A stretch of 64,000 bases of DNA, from positions 113,215,534 to 113,279,533 of the forward strand of contig OY804580.1 of assembly GCA_963680875.1 (NCBI GenBank), given 5' to 3'. The position numbers and the translations under genes are program-made. A model generated the notes under the pieces. The model did no database searches and was not told the origin of the DNA. It worked only from the letters and a program-made list of their open reading frames with translations. Positions 32,985 to 43,939 of the stretch are shown here, one piece after another (the first letter of the stretch is position 1; each line of letters starts with the position of its first letter). Origin of the DNA: Bathymodiolus brooksi (taxonomy: Eukaryota; Mollusca; Bivalvia; Mytilida; Modiolidae).

Positions 32985-33350
32985 AAACATAGCTATCAAA
33001 GTTAGTGCTCACGGGAAAAAGGGACAAAACATAGCATTAGATACAACCAATGTCTTACTAAAACCAGTGAATGGAAAAAAAACATAGCATTAGATACAAC
33101 TAATGTGTTACTAATATCAGTGACTGGAACAAAAACATAGCATTAGATACAACTAATGTGTTACTAAAACCAGTGAATGGAAAAAAAACATAGCATTAGA
33201 TACAACTAATGTGTTACTAATATCAGTGACTGGAACAAAAACATAGCATTAGATACAACTAATGTGTTACTAAAATCAGTGAATGGAACAAAAACATAGC
33301 ATTAGATACAACTAATGTGTTACTAATATCAGTGACTGGAACAAAAACAT
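32985..33350. repeat. 53-bp minisatellite with alternating dimer structure
   Basis: The unit contains ACATAGCATTAGATACAACT and AATGTGTTACTAA. Copies alternate between AACCAGTGAATGGAAAAAAA and TATCAGTGACTGGAACAAAA, so the higher-order unit is 106 bp. Starts are at 33083, 33136, 33189, 33242 and 33295. Confidence 0.9.
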
Positions 33351-33544
33351 GGTGTTAGATAAAAATTGTGTATAACTGGAACAAAACATAATTAAATCAG
33401 ATAAAACCAGTATCTGCATACAAATCAGAACATGATATTGTAAAATAAAACCAGTCTATGGCGACAGAAGTCAGGACACTGTATTAATCTGTTTGACATT
33501 GTGTGATAAAATGGTAGCTTTAGAAATTCATGTCAATCTCTAGC

Positions 33545-33990
33545 ATTGCAAGAAGAGTTTGAAGATATCAAAGGGAGGTAATCAGAATCCGTATATCGAA
33601 GAAGAACAGACAATACAATGGCCAAAAGAAAAAGTACTAAAGGACAAACTACGATCTACAAAACATACACATAAAACTCCGGTGATAAGTCATAAATGAG
33701 GAAAGGGCCGGGAAGCATTCTCCTTATTTATAAGATAAGATTGAAGATAACAAAGGGTTAAACAGAAGTTATGAATCAAAGGGCAGACATAATACAATGG
33801 TTAAAAGAAAACGGACATAAGGACAAACAATGATTCACAAAACATTTCACTGAAAACTAAAGATTGAGAAAACAACTGGAAGTGAACTCGGATGCTCCAG
33901 ATGGATAAGCAGTTCCAGCTCCACTAGTGGCACCCATTGTGTTACTCTTGTTACAAACTCGGTGATGAGTCATGAATGAGGAAAGGACCG
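33545..33990 (+). mobile_element. Two adjacent family C copies
   Basis: The first (33545-33680) runs from GAGTTTGAAGATATCAAAGG to ACGATCTACAAAACATACAC. The second (33740-33990) starts again at AAGATTGAAGATAACAAAGG and reaches GTGGCACCCATTGTGTTACT. Both share GTGATGAGTCATGAATGAGG-like sequence after the body, hinting at a tandem insertion or duplication. Confidence 0.6.
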
Positions 33991-34660
33991 GGTTAGGTTT
34001 ACGATAAACGAAGCATATCTGAGATAATTTGTGATACAGATATCCCGTAAAACATTCTAAGTGATGACTTTTATTTAACCACTATGAATCTTTAGTTCAG
34101 TAGCTTCCTTGTTAACAACAACTCTCCATCAAGGAAATCGTGATATGAACAAAGAGCTCTGGGATGTCGCATCAATTGTGAGAGATATATACTCAATATG
34201 CAGTGTTGCTGGAAAATGGAACCATCTCTTTTGCCGTAAATGGGAAATAATTAGCTTAGTGAGGTCCATCCAAGTCATAGTACGTCAACTGTACTAGCAT
34301 TATATGGTAATCAGCTGATTGGTGAGAAACCACGACAACCACGGGAAACCACTTGGAAGGTTATCAAACACTCCCTTCTGCTAGATCACAATCACTCAAA
34401 AACGTCTGAAATGACGGGGTTTTAAAATGAGGACCAAGAGTAACACGACTGGAACACTTGGGTTCACCACGATTATTACTGAGTTTAGTGTTGTTCAATC
34501 TCTAATTTCCCCTTTTATATGTTCACATGTCTCTGTAGTTTTCTGTGTAGTTATCCTCAACCTTTCCCTGTTGGTTTCTGTAGATATTAGGCTTATTTAT
34601 GACCACTATATCGTTGGTTTTAGACCTCCTTTATCATGTAACTGACCGTGGAAAAGAATG
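33991..34660. other. Intergenic, degenerate repeat pieces
   Basis: 34145-34290 (GGGATGTCGCATCAATTGTG, CCATCTCTTTTGCCGTAAAT) has the look of an old dispersed repeat. 34455-34600 resembles a decayed minus-strand family C (AGTGTTGTTCAATCTCTAAT). No gene is seen. Confidence 0.4.
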
Positions 34661-34667
34661 AAGCGAA

Positions 34668-37600
34668 TTGTGTTGTCATGACTTTTAATATTATCTATGT
34701 GTTGTCATTACTTATAGTATTATCTATTTGTTGTCATGACTTTTAATATTATCTATGTGTTGTCATGACTTTTAATATTATCTATTTGTTGTCATGACTT
34801 TTAATATTATCTATGTGTTGTCATGACTTTTAATATTATCTATTTGTTGTCATGACTTTTAATATTATCTATGTGTTGTCATTACTTTTAATATTATCTA
34901 TGTGTTGTCATGACTTTTAATATTATCTATGTGTTGTCATGACTTTTAATATTATCTATTTGTTGTCATGACTTTTAATATTATCTATGTGTTGTCATTA
35001 CTTTTAATATTATCTATGTGTTGTCATTACTTTTAATATTATCTATTTGTTGTCATTACTTTTAATATTATCTATGTGTTGTCATTACTTTTAATATTAT
35101 CTATGTGTTGTCATTACTTTTAATATTATCTATGTGTTGTCATTACTTTTAGTATTATCTATTTGTTGTCATTACTTTTAATATTATCTATGTGTTGTCA
35201 TTACTTTTAATAGTATCTATGCGTTGTCATTACTTTTAATATTATCTATGTGTTGTCATTACTTTTAATATTATCTATTTGTTGTCATTACTTTTAATAT
35301 TATCTATGTGTTGTCATTACTTTTAATAGTATATATGCGTTGTCATTACTTTTGATAGTATCTATGTGTTGTCATTACTTTTAGTATTATCTATGTGTTG
35401 TCATGACTTTTAATATTATCTATGTGTTGTCATTACTTTTAATATTATCTATGTGTTGTCATTACTTTTAATATTATCTATTTGTTGTCATTACTTTTAA
35501 TATTATCTATTTGTTGTCATTACCTTTAATATTATCTATTTGTTGTCATTACTTTTAATAGTATCTATTTGTTGTCATGACTTTTAATATTATCTATTTG
35601 TTGTCATTACTTTTAATATTATCTATGTGTTGTCATTACTTTTAATATTATCTATTTGTTTTCATTACTTTTAATATTATCTATGTGTTGTCATTACTTT
35701 TAATAGTATATATGCGTTGTCATTACTTTTGATAGTATCTATGTGTTGTCATTACTTTTAGTATTATCTATGTGTTGTCATTATTTTTAATATTATCTAT
35801 GTGTTGTCATTACTTTTAATATTATCTATGTGTTGTCATTACTTTTAATATTATCTATGTGTTGTCATTACTTTTAGTATTATCTATGTGTTGTCATTAC
35901 TTTTAGTATTATCTATTTGTTGTCATTACTTTTAATATTATCTATGTGTTGTCATTACTTTTAATAGTATCTATGCGTTGTCATTACTTTTAATATTATC
36001 TATGTGTTGTCATTACTTTTAATATTATCTATTTGTTGTCATTACTTTTAATATTATCTATGTGTTGTCATTACTTTTAATAGTATATATGCGTTGTCAT
36101 TACTTTTGATAGTATCTATGTGTTGTCATTACTTTTAGTATTATCTATGTGTTGTCATTATTTTTAATATTATCTATGTGTTGTCATTACTTTTAATATT
36201 ATCTATGTGTTGTCATTACTTTTAATAGTATCTATGTGTTGTCATTACTTTTAATAGTATATATGTGTTGTCATGACTTTTAATATTATCTATGCGTTGT
36301 CATTACTTTTAATATTATCTATGTGTTGTCATGACTTTTAATATTATCTATGTGTTGTCATTACTTTTAATATTATCTATGTGTTGGCATTATTTTTAAT
36401 ATTATCTATTTGTTGTCATTACTTTTAATATTATCTATGTGTTGTCATTACTTTTAATATTATCTATGTGTTGTCATTACTTTTAATATTATCTATTTGT
36501 TGTCATTACTTTTAATATTATCTATGTGTTGTCATTACTTTTAATAGTATCTATGCGTTTTCATTACTTTTAATAGTATCTATGTGTTGTCATTACTTTT
36601 AGTATTATCTATGTGTTGTCATTACTTTCAATAGTATCTATGTGTTGTCATTACTTTTATAGTATCTATGTGTTTTCATTACTTTTAATAGTATCTATGT
36701 GTTGTCATTACTTTTAGTATTATCTATGTGTTGTCATTACTTTTAATAGTATATATGTGTTGTCATGACTTTTAATATTATCTATTTGTTGTCATGACTT
36801 TTAATATTATCTATTTGTTGTCATTACTTTTAATAGTATCTATGTGTTGTCATTACTTTTAATATTATCTATGTGTTGTCATTACTTTTAATAGTATCTA
36901 TGTGTTGTCATTACTTTTAATATTATCTATGTGTTGTCATTACTTTTAATATTATCTATGTGTTGTCATTACTTTTAATATTATCTATGTGTTGTCATTA
37001 CTTTTAATATTATCTATGTCTTGTCATTACTTTTAATATTATCTATTTGTTGTCATTACTTTTAATATTATCTATGTGTTGTCATTACTTTTAATATTAT
37101 CTATGTGTTATCATTACTTTTAGTATTATCTATTTGTTGTCATTACTTTTAATATTATCTATGTGTTGTCATTACTTTTAATAGTATCTATGCGTTTTCA
37201 TTACTTTTAATAGTATCTATGTGTTGTCATTACTTTTAGTATTATCTATGTGTTGTCATTACTTTCAATAGTATCTATGTGTTGTCATTACTTTTATAGT
37301 ATCTATGTGTTTTCATTACTTTTAATAGTATCTATGTGTTGTCATTACTTTTAGTATTATTTATGTGTTGTCATTACTTTTAATAGTATATATGTGTTGT
37401 CATGACTTTTAATATTATCTATTTGTTGTCATGACTTTTAATATTATCTATTTGTTGTCATTACTTTTAATATTATCTATTTGTTGTCATGACTTTTAAT
37501 ATTATCTATGCGTTGTCATTACTTTTAATATTATCTATTTGTTGTCATTACTTTTAATATTATCTATGTCTTGTCATTACTTTTAATATTATCTATGTGT

Positions 37601-38730
37601 TGTCATTACTTTTAATATTATCTCTGTGTTGTCATTACGTTTAGTATTATCTATGTGTTGTCACTACTTTTAATAGTATATATGTGTTGTCATTACTTTT
37701 AATAGTATCTATGTGTTGTCATTACTTTTAATATTATCTATTAGTTGTCATTACTTTTAATATTATCTATTTGTTGTCATTACTTTTAATATTATCTATT
37801 TGTTGTCATTACTTTTAATATTATCTATGTGTTGTCATTACTTTTAATATTATCTATGTGTTGTCATGACTTTTAATATTATCTATGTGTTGTCATGACT
37901 TTTAATATTATCTATGTGTTGTCATTACCTTTAATATTATCTATTTGTTGTCATTACTTTTAATATTATCTATTTGTTGTCATTACTTTTAGTATTATCT
38001 ATGTGTTGTCATTACTTTTAATATTATCTACTTGTTGTCATTACTTTTAATATTATCTATGTGTTGTCATTACTTTTAATATTATCTATTTGTTGTCATT
38101 ACTTTTAATATTATCTATGTGCTGTCATTACTTTTAATATTATCTATTTGTTGTTATTACTTTTAATATTATCTATTTGTTGTCATTACTTTTAATATTA
38201 TCTATGTGTTGTCATTACTTTTAATATTATCTATTTGTTGTCATTACTTTTAATATTATCTATGTGTTGTCATTACTTTTAATATTATCTATGTGTTGTC
38301 ATTACTTTTAATATTATCTATTTGTTGTCATTACTTTTAGTATTATCTATGTGTTGTCATTACTTTTAATATTATCTATTTGTTGTCATTACTTTTAATA
38401 TTATCTATGTGTTGTCATTACTTTTAATATTATCTATTTGTTGTCATTACTTTTAATATTATCTATTTGTTGTCATTACTTTTAATATTATCTATTTGTT
38501 GTCATTACTTTTAATATTATCTATGTGTTGTCATGACTTTTAATATTATCTATTTGTTGTCATGACTTTTAATATTATCTATGTGTTGTCATTACTTTTA
38601 ATATTATCTATTTGTTGTCATTACTTTTAATATTATCTATGTCTTGTCATTACTTTTAATATTATCTATTTGTTGTCATTACTTTTAATATTATCTATGT
38701 CTTGTCATTACTTTTAATATTATCTATTTG
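34668..38730. repeat. 29-bp AT-rich satellite (about 140 copies)
   Basis: The unit is 29 bp: GTGTTGTCATTACTTTTAAT then ATTATCTAT. Variants are CATGAC/CATTAC, ATG/ATT, AATATT/AGTATT/AATAGT and GCG. Spacing of 29 bp is seen at 34701 and 34730. The array is intergenic between P4HA and the rabaptin homologue. Marker variants show a 377-bp (13-unit) higher-order period around 35.3-36.1 kb. Confidence 0.96.
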
Positions 38731-39097
38731 TGTATATATTGGTTCGAGTTTGAGTTGCAAATTCCAACTGATATCTTGCTACCGTTTTGTATTCATTTCT
38801 ATGATTCCTTTAAAGTTTATATTCAGACTACGATAAACAAATCTCACAATACGATTAGCTTTCACTTCGATGTTATTAATTTGTTCGTTCCAATCTAATT
38901 CATTTCAGATGGAACAGCTGATGTATTATGTTGATTTCTTCATTTTGGTAACATATGGCCATACAGTTTATATTCTCGAATTTGTTTTCTTCTTTCTTTT
39001 GTTGGCTGGTAGCACATTGCTCTTTTATGGTGGCTTTCCACTTTCCACTTGTTTTCTGTGTTGTTGATTTGTCCGTCATGAATACTGGAGGTTTGTG

Positions 39098-39310
39098 TAA
39101 ATAAACGTTAAAGAAAAACGGAGGGCAATCAAGAATAGACAATCTAGATATACTGGCAACATTGACACACAAAAAACAAAAACAAAAACCTACACAACAC
39201 AGAAAACTAAAAAGATGGGCAACATGGACCCCCCTCCCCCCAAAAAAAATAATCTGGGGTAAACTCATTTGGTCGCGAAGGGTAAGCATGTCCAATTGCA
39301 AAGTTTGGTG
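39098..39310 (+). mobile_element. Family C copy
   Basis: ACGTTAAAGAAAAACGGAGG, GCAATCAAGAATAGACAATC, ACAACACAGAAAACTAAAAA, GATGGGCAACATGGACCCCC, then CGCGAAGGGTAAGCATGTCC. It includes, once only, the segment that is tandemly expanded at 12641-17508. Confidence 0.7.
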
Positions 39311-39464
39311 GGTCTCTCATGTTCATTTTCAACATCCATATCTTTTCTTAGTAATCACTACTAGAGAACATACGCTTGCATCAGATGAGTGATTATATAA
39401 AGCACTGATATGTGAGAAGGGTTGTTAAACACAGAACTTCAGTAAATGAAAAATCACGCACCTG

Positions 39465-39640
39465 TTTGGTAAAACTATATATATACAGACGATAGTACAC
39501 TGATTTATACCACACCCTAGTGAAGACGAGGTCAATAAAATACTGTCCTGATCTTTAACATTATATTCCATACAAGAAGAGAACACAACTCTTGTGGAAT
39601 GGCAGAACGTCAACAACAATCTACTACGAAAGATTAACAA
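39465..39640 (+). pseudogene. Possible reverse-transcriptase relic (YTDD-like)
   Basis: One frame reads IYTDDSTLIYTTP and then stops. A one-base shift continues PSEDEVNKIL, and further on LVEWQNVNNNLLRKIN. YxDD followed by a hydrophobic stretch is the reverse-transcriptase active-site context. The piece is short and frameshifted, so this is tentative. It could belong to the same LINE as the tail at 40285. Confidence 0.35.
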
Positions 39641-40070
39641 AAAATCTACATCGAGGGGTATGTGGGATGGGTGTGGGGGCTGGGAGAAGAAGAGGGGTGT
39701 TGTGGGTACTGCGAAAATAATTACTGTCCATCCCTCTAAAAATATATTCACTTGTTTAAATTTAATAAAATAATATGGTCAATTAGACTTGATCTTAATC
39801 CTTTTCTACCTGTGTCAGTGTGTGCATTTAAACAAGATGATAAACCTTTGTTAAATGACACGGCAATTTATATTGATAATTTTATAATTATCTCTGTCAA
39901 CAGATATATATATATATTACCGCCTCTAAATATAACCTTGAGAAGAAAACGTACGGTAAGCTATAATCAGATACATGTTTTATGATAAACATGTAAAAGT
40001 TACAGTGCATCAAGTGAAGATATTAATAATTATCTTCAAAATACCCATTTTATTCGCATGATTTTATTAT

Positions 40071-40284
40071 TCACTGGCGGTAAACTGATCAGTTACGACG
40101 ATCACAACATGGCGGAGGTAGAAATAGGTAAGATTGTTTTCTGCTAATTTCTCCATTCTAACGTGTTGTTGTCAAGAATTACTCAGCCGCAAGGTTGATC
40201 TGTACGATTGTGTTGTATGTGTGTGTTGTTGATACCATGTATGGTCTCGTTACTAAGAAAATAGCCGTCGGAAATTTAAGGAAG
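40071..40284 (+). repeat. Inverted repeat, left arm, with ATG and splice-donor-like site
   Basis: It runs from TCACTGGCGGTAAACTGATC to GTCGGAAATTTAAGGAAG and is the inverted copy of 41400-41624 with few differences. It holds an ATG (40109) encoding MAEVEI and then G|GTAAGA. After ATTACTCAG is an in-phase open stretch ending GLVTKKIAVGNLRK. At its inner end it runs into the LINE tail. Confidence 0.8.
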
Positions 40285-40700
40285 AAAAAAATACACAAAA
40301 AAATCGAAAAAATTCAATAACGTGCACTTCGCTTTATATATGATGACTACACCAACTCGTGCAATTATCTACTGGAACAATCCTAAACTACCATCTTTGA
40401 AGATCAGAAGGTTGAGGGCCATGGCACTGGAGACCTACAGAATTATATACAAAACCAGTCCTGTTTTTATACATGATATTGTAAAAATTAAACAAAACTC
40501 TTACAATTTTAGGTACAATAACACAGCAGATATTCCTCGCCCCAGAACAACAAGGTATGGTAAGAAGAGCTTCAGTTATGAGGCAGCAAGACTCTGGAAC
40601 TCCTTGCCTGACCAGGCAAGGAACCTTTCAACCTTTGGAACCTTCAACAATTTCATATCAACCTGGTGTTTTTCTGAAAATTGTTTTCGCAGCTCTTGTC
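40285..40700 (+). mobile_element. 5'-truncated non-LTR retrotransposon tail (RT C-terminus), frameshifted
   Basis: One frame has a stop inside KKIEKIQ*RALRFIYDDY, then NSCNYLLEQS. A shifted frame carries LPSLKIRRLRAMALETYRII. It ends with the family's typical close, SYEAARLWNSLPDQ then FGTFNNFISTW. These motifs mark the end of ORF2 in Jockey/CR1/L2-type elements. At least one stop and one frameshift make it inactive. It lies between the arms of the 40.07/41.62-kb inverted repeat. Confidence 0.8.
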
Positions 40701-41399
40701 GAACGTAGTTATCTTGCCGCCTCATATCAGAACTCTTCAAGCCCTTCCTGTTTTATGTTCTTATATGCTTTTCTTATAGTGCTGTGCTATTAACTTTCTT
40801 TGCTTTGCTAAAGTATTGTTTTTATGTTTGTATGCATGGTTTCATGTCATTTTAATGCATGGTCATAATGTTGCAGTTATGCTTTATATGTGCTTGCTTT
40901 TATGATTTATTATTTATGTCTTATGCTGCATGTGCTATTTCCAAATATGCTTTGTGTATTGTGTGCTTTACGCTCCATGTGAAGTTAACCAAAATTATTT
41001 TTTCTGGGTGTGTGGGACAGTTTGGATGCGTTTACCTTACATGGCCAAACGTGCATGGGATCTACACGTCCACACTGTATCTAAATTTCTGTTTGGATAA
41101 TATAAGTATCTATATACGTTACATTTATTAAACAACTTCACATGTAGTTATCTTTGTCTATTATATCCTTCTTAAACAGGTATGTCTTTTACCATGTCTG
41201 TATCTGTATGTGTTTGTTTTGCTATACTTTTGCTGTTTTGTTTTAAAATATCAGTCGGTCAAAGAGCTCCTCAGAGCTCATGTGTGTCATGTTGATTTGT
41301 ATATATATTTGCCGACTTTAAATAAAATTTACTTACTATCGTAACTCCATAAATTATAATATATAAAAATAGATTATCTTCTTCTGGAGTTACGATTAT
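40701..41399. other. Spacer of the inverted repeat, probably LINE 3' UTR in part
   Basis: T-rich sequence after the LINE tail. No open frame is recognised; a 90-codon ORF at 40859-41131 has no recognised similarity. From about 41270 the minus strand is open into the right arm. Confidence 0.4.
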
Positions 41400-41624
41400 C
41401 TTCCTTAAATTTCCGACGGCTATTTTCTTGGTAACGAGACCATATATGGTATCAAGAACACACACATACAACAAAATCGTACAGATCAACCTTGCAGCTG
41501 AGTAATTCTTGACAACAACACGTTAGAATGGAGAAATTAGCAGAAAACTATCTTACCTATTTCTACCTCCGCCATGTTGTGATCGTCGTAACTGCAGTTA
41601 CCACGATCAGTTTACCGCCAGTGA
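41400..41624 (-). repeat. Inverted repeat, right arm
   Basis: Reverse complement of 40071-40284. On the minus strand it has ATG at 41575 (MAEVEI, G|GTAAGA) and the same second open block. That block stays open beyond the arm to 41271 as KIIVTPEEDN and on. The right arm has an extra short insertion near the outer end (ACTGCAGTTACC on the plus strand). Confidence 0.8.
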
Positions 41625-41657
41625 TTATGGGTGACACGATTTACCAAACACTACCAC

Positions 41658-41850
41658 ACACTTCGTGTAATTTGTTGCTATAACGTTTTATTTTAATCAT
41701 TTGCATGTAAAATGACTATTTAACTTCAAAAGTTAAGAAATATAATATAATTAGCTCAAAATATGGTACTCAGTGTTTTCCGTTGTAGTTATCACACACT
41801 TCATGTAATTTGTTGCTATAACGTTTTATTTTAATTATTTGCATGTAAAA
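41658..41850. repeat. Direct repeat, about 60 bp, two copies
   Basis: CACACTTC(G/A)TGTAATTTG, TTGCTATAACGTTTTATTTT and AAT(C/T)ATTTGCATGTAAAATGA occur at about 41660-41715 and 41785-41850. Confidence 0.75.
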
Positions 41851-42569
41851 TGATGTAGTAAAGCTTATTAAACAACATTATTAAGAAAAAAAACCTGGTA
41901 GAACGTGCTAAAGTGGGTCACTGTAATCGGGCGGCTGTATCGAGAAACAGATACGGTGTTGAAAAAAACTGTTGATACTCATAAAATATTGATAAATGCA
42001 ATAAAATGTAATGTTTGTCTTCAAGAAATATGATAGACAAATCCATGTGTGAAGTTTTATGACGAAATATCTCCGATTTCTATGTAAATTTATGAGTTGA
42101 AGTGGGGAAACACCCACAGGTAATTTTAGCGATGCATTTTTATCTTGGACAAGAATAATGAGCGTCCTGATTGGATGACCGATTTAAAACACACTGACTC
42201 CGCATGGTAAAAAGATGCATGTAAAAGAAATCTATGTTATATTTATTCATTTGTTTGATTATGGAATATTGTTGATCATTGATTTAAACAAGAAAAAAGG
42301 AAAGGGGGGGGGGGGGATTTTACAGTTAAATAAATGTTATGTTTCGACAGTTTAAAGAGAAAAATAAAAATTTGTTGCGACTAAAGCTTAAATCAGCGTT
42401 AAAAATTGAACAAATATCAGTGGTTTTGTAAATGAGATTTATTTCAAATAGAAAATCTGAATTTATTATTTATTATTAATGATACAATTTTATATCCCTT
42501 GAGAGGGGGAGGGGGGCTATGATGAAAATTTGAAATAAAAACACAGGACCGGACTTTAAGCAAAAATAA

Positions 42570-42860
42570 TACGCTCCCGAAGTTCGGGAGCGTTAATGGT
42601 AGAAGTATGAATAGGTACTATGGCACTTCAAAATCTTCAACAATATGGCTGCCAAACCGGAAATAAATTAAAAGAAAAATCACGTGACCTTAACCGAACT
42701 TTAGTCGAAATAAAAATGAAACAATGTTCGGTAGCGGATACGAAAACTGTCCGGAGTTTGGAGTTTTAGGTGGTGTTATTTTTAAGCTTGATATCTTGTA
42801 AACAGGAAAAAAAATTACTGTTTTTTGGGAGCGTTTCAGGTTGCACCTGCCTCATATTAA
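42570..42860. repeat. Outer inverted repeat, left arm
   Basis: It starts with a hairpin CGCTCCCGAAGTTCGGGAGCG. It continues TTAATGGTAGAAGTATGAAT, CAACAATATGGCTGCCAAAC and GTTTCAGGTTGCACCTGCCT. The reverse complement is found at 45735-46203. The interval between the arms contains rabaptin exon 1 and a second palindrome. Confidence 0.75.
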
Positions 42861-43884
42861 TCCAGGATTAGTTTTTTATTAAAAAAATCCAGGACCCCTG
42901 TGTCCATGATTTTTTTTTTTTTTTAGTAGATAATATGAAATATTGACATCCACACTTGCCTTTTGGACAGCACATTTCTGTGTCCACACTTGTATTATAA
43001 TAGAAGAGTTGCTGTTTTATCATGAGAAAAGTACAAATGTACCTGTTTGTTCGTCCAGGTTGTATCTCAGAAGTCTTTTGACATATCTACTTGAAACTTT
43101 ATAGAATACATTGTATTTGCTTATGACAGCAAAAACATTTTGAAGTTGAGATTTGTCAAGTTCTTTGTCTACTGTAAGTGTTATAGTTATCTTGTTATCT
43201 GTAAAAAAAAACCAACATGTATCGCAGCGTTATCAGGGAAATCTTATCGTGTGTTCCAGTGTGTATTAACATGCAATAAAATGATGATTATCATTTAAAT
43301 ATATAATTTTGCGTCGTAGGTAGTTCTATAAATGTTACTTGAAATGTTTGGAAGATGTATGCTGTATACATTGAAGCACGCAATATAAAACGACAAAGAC
43401 CAATCAAGTTACAATTAGATGTTCATTTATATATTTTTATAGCGATTCACGAACAAATCTCCAAAATAGAGAAAGCAAATGTCCAACAAACATCCTATCT
43501 TAATTAGAATGGACCAACATATTATGTTAATTTTTGTTTAAGACCAGACAAATCCACTAATTGTAACATTCTCATTTTTAATGGCCCATGAATTTTGATT
43601 TGCATAGAGCTGTCTATAGACTCTTTCGTTTTGATTTGTTTTCAATCAGTATTTAGTTGTCAATTTATGTAAAAATTTCGCAATCAAGCACAACAGATAG
43701 TGTAGAAACATATATTTTCCGGAAATTATCACCGAGTTTGTCCTCGACATTACTTTGAATTGTCAAAAATGACCTTCTTGACAGAAGAGTTCGGAAGTAG
43801 GTGGCGAGAATTATGTCAATGAAAATAGAAGAAATCGATCAAGATGTAACAATTCAAACTTAGCTGTATTCTTGCATACTCATA

Positions 43885-43939
43885 ATGGCTGATCACGGAG
43901 ATTTCGGTCCAATGGAGGGAGCAATGATCGAGAATGCTG
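43885..43939 (+). CDS. RABEP1: Rabaptin exon 1 (start codon)
   Basis: Encodes [18 protein letters not shown] plus the first base of an Asp codon completed by exon 2 (G|AT). The context CATAATGG is a good start. The donor is G|GTAAAT. The peptide does not resemble vertebrate rabaptin, whose extreme N-terminus varies. It is chosen because the phase and position fit and no closer upstream ATG exon is seen. Confidence 0.7.

Noticed and set aside
38900..39301. 133-codon minus ORF
   Set aside because: It runs through family C repeat sequence and poly-purine tracts; no protein family is recognisable.
39752..39985. 77-codon plus ORF as a gene
   Set aside because: No recognised similarity or splice context; AT-rich DNA between a retroelement relic and the inverted repeat.
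41271..41489. YEATS-domain protein suggested by VTKKIAVGN
   Set aside because: Only about nine residues resemble the family and no further domain sequence follows; too short to name.
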